The notes under the pieces were generated by a model. The model worked only from the letters and a program-made list of their open reading frames with translations, did not search any database and had not been told where the DNA came from. Positions 60,445 to 64,000 of a DNA stretch of 64,000 nucleotides are shown here, piece after piece. The stretch is from assembly GCA_020633325.1 (NCBI GenBank), contig JACKDX010000002.1:667203-731202 (forward strand), read 5' to 3'. Both the position numbers and the translations under genes were made by a program. The stretch comes from Myxococcales bacterium. GTDB lineage: Bacteria > Myxococcota_A > Polyangia > Polyangiales > GCA-016699535. Every line of letters starts with the position of its first letter. Within the stretch, counting starts at the first letter, position 1.

Positions 60445-61323
60445 TCAGAGAGATTGCGCATCGAGCGTGGCCCACGTCTCGGTGAGCGCAAAGCGTCCCT
60501 GCGCATCGGGGCGCACCCGTGCCATTGCGATATCCGGGTCATGTGTGAAAAACAGTCGCCCGTTTCGTGCGGCCAGCGCTTTTAGAAGCGTCTGCTTTTC
60601 ATTGATCACAAGCTCGGGATAGCGGTCATAGCCCATAGTCACAGGCAGATGCACCCAGGCCCGACCTGGAATCAAATCGCTTGCAAAAAGAAGCGGTCCA
60701 TCGTCGCTTGCGATTTCAGCAAGCAGCAGTCCGGGTGTATGGCCATCGGAGTAGTGCAGGGCATAGGCGTCGCCTAAGAGATCGCAGTAAGGCACATCGA
60801 CAAGCTCAAGCCTTCCGCTTTGCTCAAGCAACGGCTGGAGCTCCGGGATAAATGAGGCACGGTCGCGCGAATGGGGGTTCAATGCCCGCTCCCATGCGCT
60901 CTGGCTGACGATAAAACGAGCGTTGGGGAACAACAGTCGCATAGGCGCATTGGCCTCCCATGCACTAATAAGACCTCCAGCATGGTCGAAGTGCAAATGC
61001 GACAGCAGGACGATGTCGATATCTTCATGCCGTAGACCCAGGCTTTTCAAGCTCGCCAATAACACGTGCTCGTCCTCGCATACTCCGTAGCGGGCCTTTA
61101 GTTCTGGCGAAAAAAAAGCACCGATTCCCGCCTCGCACAAGACGTGCCGGCCGCTTTGTTCTCGCAAGAGCAGCGCGCGGCAGGCAAGGCGGATGCAGTT
61201 GCGTTCATCGGCCTTTACCCAGCGAGACCACAGGGCCTTGGGCGCATTGCCAAACATGGCACCTCCATCTAGCCGTTGCGAGTTGCCCATCACCGAGAAT
61301 AATGTGGCCGAAAGGGGGCTCAT
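60445..61323 (-). CDS. MBL-fold metallohydrolase
   Basis: The protein has 292 residues from ATG 61323, which overlaps the stop of the nucleotidyltransferase gene (ATGA). The metallo-beta-lactamase fold is shown by SHLHFDHAGG (His109, His111, Asp113, His114), YSDGHTPGLLL, FASDLIPGR and FFTHDPDIAMA, which supply the remaining zinc ligands. The layout is that of lactonase/N-acyl homoserine lactonase-like hydrolases, but the substrate is not determinable. No signal peptide is present, so it is cytoplasmic. Confidence 0.9.
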   Translation of the reverse strand: MSPLSATLFSVMGNSQRLDGGAMFGNAPKALWSRWVKADERNCIRLACRALLLREQSGRHVLCEAGIGAFFSPELKARYGVCEDEHVLLASLKSLGLRHEDIDIVLLSHLHFDHAGGLISAWEANAPMRLLFPNARFIVSQSAWERALNPHSRDRASFIPELQPLLEQSGRLELVDVPYCDLLGDAYALHYSDGHTPGLLLAEIASDDGPLLFASDLIPGRAWVHLPVTMGYDRYPELVINEKQTLLKALAARNGRLFFTHDPDIAMARVRPDAQGRFALTETWATLDAQSL

Positions 61324-62231
61324 GAAGCTGCCCGCCACGTCTGGAAGCGCCGCTCGGCCAAAAGAGCGAGATCGCGCACTCTTAGCCGCGCGTAATAGAG
61401 ACAAAATTGCATCAAATGGTTAGGCGCCTCGATGGTGAGCACGAGCGTGAAGAGTTGCCGAAGCCGGCCGACGCGTACGGTGGGCGCATGAGCAGTGCGA
61501 TGCATGTGGAGGAGCTTATGTAGGATGGCGCGTCGCAATCTTCCTGGCCGAAGGGCGTCCATCACATGGGATGGCACCTCTGCGTTTTGTTGCCTCACGC
61601 TGGCACACAGACAGACGTAGAGGGCCAGTGTCATGTGCCATTCCTTGGCCCGCGAGACGACGAGGCCCCAGTTAGGATGCCAACCCGCAATGATGCGTCG
61701 CACATCTTCGGCGGACCGCCCATCGATAGCAAAAGAATGCATGGCTTCGTGCAATGCCACGTAAAGCAAACTGTCTTCCGCGCACAGGGTCGGGATCTGC
61801 CGGCTGTGGCTGTGGTATACCACCGCTCGGCCGAACAGAGCGTCATAGTCAATGGGATGTCTCTGGCTTTGACAGAACGCGCGGTGGAGTTCCAGGGTGA
61901 TTGGAAATGGTTCGTCACGCAAGTACACCCATTCGTAATGCTCGTGATAGGTGGCAGGGCGCTTATCGGGGCCGCTACGGCGAAACCCCATGGCTAATAA
62001 TACCCGTGCCGCGCGGGACATATCCCTTGCAGGAACGAGCACATCGATGTCGCACATCGCGCGCTCTGCCAGATCGGGATAGAGGGTATCGAGAAACGCC
62101 GCGCCTTTAAGGAAAAGGAGAGGTATGCCGAGCCTTTCGAGTTCTGCACGCACCTCATCAAGTGCGGCGAGTCGAAGCATATTATGGCCAAGGATGTTAT
62201 TTCTTGGGTCGGGGATTGCCCTGCTTGACAT
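61320..62231 (-). CDS. Nucleotidyltransferase family protein (NTP_transf_5-like)
   Basis: The protein has 303 residues. PLLFLKGAAFLDTLYPD (Lys42) and MCDIDVLVP (Asp61/Asp63) are the Lys-Gly and DxD motifs of the uncharacterised nucleotidyltransferase family PF14907, often found beside peptide-modification and exopolysaccharide genes. A helical remainder includes HEAMHSFAIDGRSAEDVRR. It is coupled to the MBL-fold gene downstream, so the two probably act in one process. It is divergent from the S18 gene. Confidence 0.78.
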   Translation of the reverse strand: MSSRAIPDPRNNILGHNMLRLAALDEVRAELERLGIPLLFLKGAAFLDTLYPDLAERAMCDIDVLVPARDMSRAARVLLAMGFRRSGPDKRPATYHEHYEWVYLRDEPFPITLELHRAFCQSQRHPIDYDALFGRAVVYHSHSRQIPTLCAEDSLLYVALHEAMHSFAIDGRSAEDVRRIIAGWHPNWGLVVSRAKEWHMTLALYVCLCASVRQQNAEVPSHVMDALRPGRLRRAILHKLLHMHRTAHAPTVRVGRLRQLFTLVLTIEAPNHLMQFCLYYARLRVRDLALLAERRFQTWRAAS

Positions 62232-62278
62232 CAGCGACCTCTTAGCCCAAGCTTCGGTTCTTGTTTTCTGGAAAGCAC

Positions 62279-62566
62279 ATGAGTCACGACTCTGAAAATA
62301 TCCCTTCGTTTGCGGATTTCGACAACGGAAGCAAAGGTTTCCTAGCTCGCGGCGCCATCAAGAAAGTGGCGGGTAGGTTGGGTCTCAAGCCTGACTATAG
62401 CTTCGATTATCGGGACCCTCAAATGCTCAAGAACTTCCTGACCGAACGCGGACGAATTTTGCCAAGGCGCCTGACGGGTCTCACCGCAAAGCAACAGCGC
62501 CAGCTCACGCGCTGCATCAAGCGCTCGCGGCAACTCGCCCTTTTGCCTTACGTCGGCAACGCATAA
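62279..62566 (+). CDS. rpsR: Ribosomal protein bS18, stand-alone gene
   Basis: The protein has 95 residues from ATG 62279 (a TTG six codons upstream is less likely). The core is unmistakable: FDYRDPQMLKNFLTERGRIL, PRRLTGLTAKQQRQLTRCIK and RSRQLALLPYV. The N terminus lacks the CxxC pair of zinc-binding S18 forms. In most bacteria rpsR lies with rpsF and rplI; here neither is adjacent. It may be a second, zinc-independent copy or simply a relocated gene. GGAAAG lies shortly before ATG. Confidence 0.93.
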   Translation: MSHDSENIPSFADFDNGSKGFLARGAIKKVAGRLGLKPDYSFDYRDPQMLKNFLTERGRILPRRLTGLTAKQQRQLTRCIKRSRQLALLPYVGNA

Positions 62567-62715
62567 GTATAGGCTCGCGTCTGTCACATCGGGTGATCGG
62601 CGTTACGGGCCTGCCGCGCCGAGCCTGCATAGCCCGGGGCAAACTGCCTGTTTTTCCGTTCAGGTCTCACGATTCCTGAGCCGCGGTCGGCTCGTCTATT
62701 CTCGGTCGGATGGCA

Positions 62716-62745
62716 TTGACAAGAGGTTGGGAAAGATCCCACTAT
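62716..62745 (+). promoter_or_regulatory. Possible promoter of the OmpA-family gene
   Basis: A perfect TTGACA at 62716-62721 is followed after 18 bases by CACTAT at 62740-62745, a poor -10 match. It lies in the 289-base gap between rpsR and the OmpA-family gene, which otherwise holds no reading frame. A short GGCA/TGCC hairpin followed by TGTTTTT at 62638-62655 could terminate rpsR transcription. Confidence 0.3.
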
Positions 62746-62806
62746 CCGCCGAACTTAATGTGCGGGTAGGTAGGGAATCCCACTACGGGCCATCGTACCC
62801 AGCATA

Positions 62807-62833
62807 TCAATGCCCACGGAATATGGGCATTGA
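62807..62833 (+). promoter_or_regulatory. Perfect ten-pair hairpin in the leader of the OmpA-family gene
   Basis: TCAATGCCCA (62807-62816) and TGGGCATTGA (62824-62833) are perfect reverse complements with a seven-base loop. The hairpin ends 22 bases before ATG 62856, just upstream of the AAGGAGA ribosome-binding site. It could stabilise the mRNA or be a regulator-binding inverted repeat. Confidence 0.55.
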
Positions 62834-62855
62834 GAACTTGGAGAGAAGGAGAGCC

Positions 62856-64000
62856 ATGAGACATCTTTGTAAAACGCCACATCGTAACGGCACAATCCAT
62901 TGGTCAGCGGTTGTATTGAGCGGGTTGCTCAGCACCGCCGCCCTGTCAGTGATGGCGACCTCCGCGCAGGCGCAAACAGTCAACATCAACCACTTCCGGC
63001 CTGCCGAGCTGGCACGCGATGGCTTTGCCATCAGCCGGCCCGATGATCAAGGCCACCTGAAGTTTGGTGCGCAGTTGCACCTGGAATACGCCAATGACCC
63101 CTTGGTCTATCTGAATAACACGGCCAATAACAACAGCGAGGCCTTCTCCGTCATTGAGCATCAATTGGTCAGCCACTTGACGCTGTCTTTGGGGCTTTGG
63201 GATCGCCTCGTCTTGTTTGCTGGTCTGCCTGTGAATCTCATCATGGACGAAGGGTCCAATGCGTTCGGGGTCACGGCTGATGGTCCGGGAATTGGCGATG
63301 TTTACGCGGGCGCACGTTTGCGTCTGGTGGGTGAGCGAGACGATGTCGGGGCACTGGCCCTTCAGGTTACAGGCACGTTTCCAACCGCAGATCTTGCCGA
63401 CGATAATCAACTGTTTTCAGGAGACGATTCGCCGATGGTGCATCCAGAACTCTTGATGGAGCTCCGTGCCAAGGGCGTTCGGCTTACTGGCAACGTGGGT
63501 GCACGTTTCAGAGAAGCGCGCCCCCTTCCAGGGATTTCCGTTGACGACGAGCTCACCTATGGCGCAGCCCTTACGCTTCCTTTGGTGCGTGATCGGCTGG
63601 ACATGATGGGGGAGCTCTGGGGTTCCACCGCGCTCAACGACGATTTCGGCAAGCGGGGAAACTCACCGCTCGAGGCGCTCGGTGGCTTGAAGTATTATTC
63701 CGCGGGCGGATTCACCGTGGGTGCCGCCGGCGGTGGCGGGATTTTGGGCGGTTACGGCGCACCCGATTTCCGTGTTATGGCCATGCTCGGTCTTGGCAAG
63801 CCCCTGGAGAAAGAAGCGCCCGAGGAGCCTGCACAGGCGGACCGCGATGGCGATGGCATTATGGATGATCAGGACCAATGTCCCGACGATGCCGAAGATC
63901 TTGACGGGTACGAGGACGAGGACGGATGTCCCGAGCCCGACAACGACAAAGATGGCGTTCTCGATGTCAATGACAGCTGTCCCACACAGCCCGAAGACAT
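62856..64000 (+). CDS. OmpA-family outer-membrane protein with thrombospondin type 3 repeats (3' end outside window)
   Basis: I translated this frame from ATG 62856 (AAGGAGA upstream) to the right edge: 381 residues, no stop. A signal peptide ends at AQAQT (about 39). Residues 45-315 have the alternating pattern of an outer-membrane beta-barrel (HLKFGAQLHLEYANDPLV, GIGDVYAGARLRLVGE). From about 327 there are Asp-rich calcium-binding thrombospondin type 3 repeats (DRDGDGIMDDQDQCPDD, DNDKDGVLDVNDSCP). Such proteins normally end in an OmpA peptidoglycan-binding domain, which would lie beyond the window. It links outer membrane to cell wall. Confidence 0.88.
   Translation, partial: MRHLCKTPHRNGTIHWSAVVLSGLLSTAALSVMATSAQAQTVNINHFRPAELARDGFAISRPDDQGHLKFGAQLHLEYANDPLVYLNNTANNNSEAFSVIEHQLVSHLTLSLGLWDRLVLFAGLPVNLIMDEGSNAFGVTADGPGIGDVYAGARLRLVGERDDVGALALQVTGTFPTADLADDNQLFSGDDSPMVHPELLMELRAKGVRLTGNVGARFREARPLPGISVDDELTYGAALTLPLVRDRLDMMGELWGSTALNDDFGKRGNSPLEALGGLKYYSAGGFTVGAAGGGGILGGYGAPDFRVMAMLGLGKPLEKEAPEEPAQADRDGDGIMDDQDQCPDDAEDLDGYEDEDGCPEPDNDKDGVLDVNDSCPTQPED

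Overview
The window looks like chromosomal DNA of a Gram-negative bacterium related to the Myxococcota or another former deltaproteobacterial lineage. The basis is gene content, not a search: many lipoproteins with FG-GAP/VCBS repeats or a MopE-like metal-binding motif, an OmpA-type porin with thrombospondin type 3 repeats, long TPR proteins, a PilZ membrane protein, and fatty-acid/CoA genes mixed with housekeeping genes. Base composition is moderately G+C rich by eye. No rRNA, tRNA, CRISPR array or prophage was recognised. Gene density is high, and ATGA/GTGA start-stop overlaps are frequent.

Region 1 (1-9579, all minus strand) is a tight six-gene run. In transcription order it encodes a PrsW-like membrane protein that lacks the catalytic glutamates, an HtrA-like protein with Thr at the nucleophile position, a tandem universal stress protein, a VCBS lipoprotein, a 1057-residue aminotransferase-GNAT-degenerate aminotransferase fusion, and a C45 autoproteolytic acyltransferase that leaves the window. 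This is the most unusual part of the window.

Region 2 (9746-28369) holds a membrane-anchored sulfatase fusion and rarD. A plus-strand chain follows: inositol-phosphatase family protein, small membrane protein, lpdA, lipB, DUF1444-like protein, parvulin-like foldase, dapA, dapB. Then come a MopE-motif lipoprotein, a zinc-ribbon membrane protein, the queuosine genes queA-tgt, and a ClC channel with CBS domains.

Region 3 (28440-41406) has a cytochrome c-FTR1 fusion for iron uptake, an S1 protease lipoprotein coupled to an unknown LGEP-repeat protein, a REP-associated (IS200-like) transposase, two large VCBS lipoproteins, pckA and a lipase-like lipoprotein.

Region 4 (41431-55782) has purH-purD-tsaC, a 1238-residue TPR membrane protein, an acyl-CoA catabolic run (two acyl-CoA dehydrogenases, a TPR protein, a mutase large subunit of the methylmalonyl-CoA family), and a minus-strand lipoprotein-purF-PilZ run.

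Region 5 (55783-59334) contains unrecognised secreted or lipoprotein genes. At least one, probably two, are broken by frameshifts at short A/T runs, which means either real decay or assembly errors.

Region 6 (59335-64000) has a DUF481 outer-membrane protein, an MBL-fold hydrolase coupled to a nucleotidyltransferase, a stand-alone ribosomal protein S18 gene, and an OmpA-family porin cut by the right edge, with a perfect hairpin in its leader.
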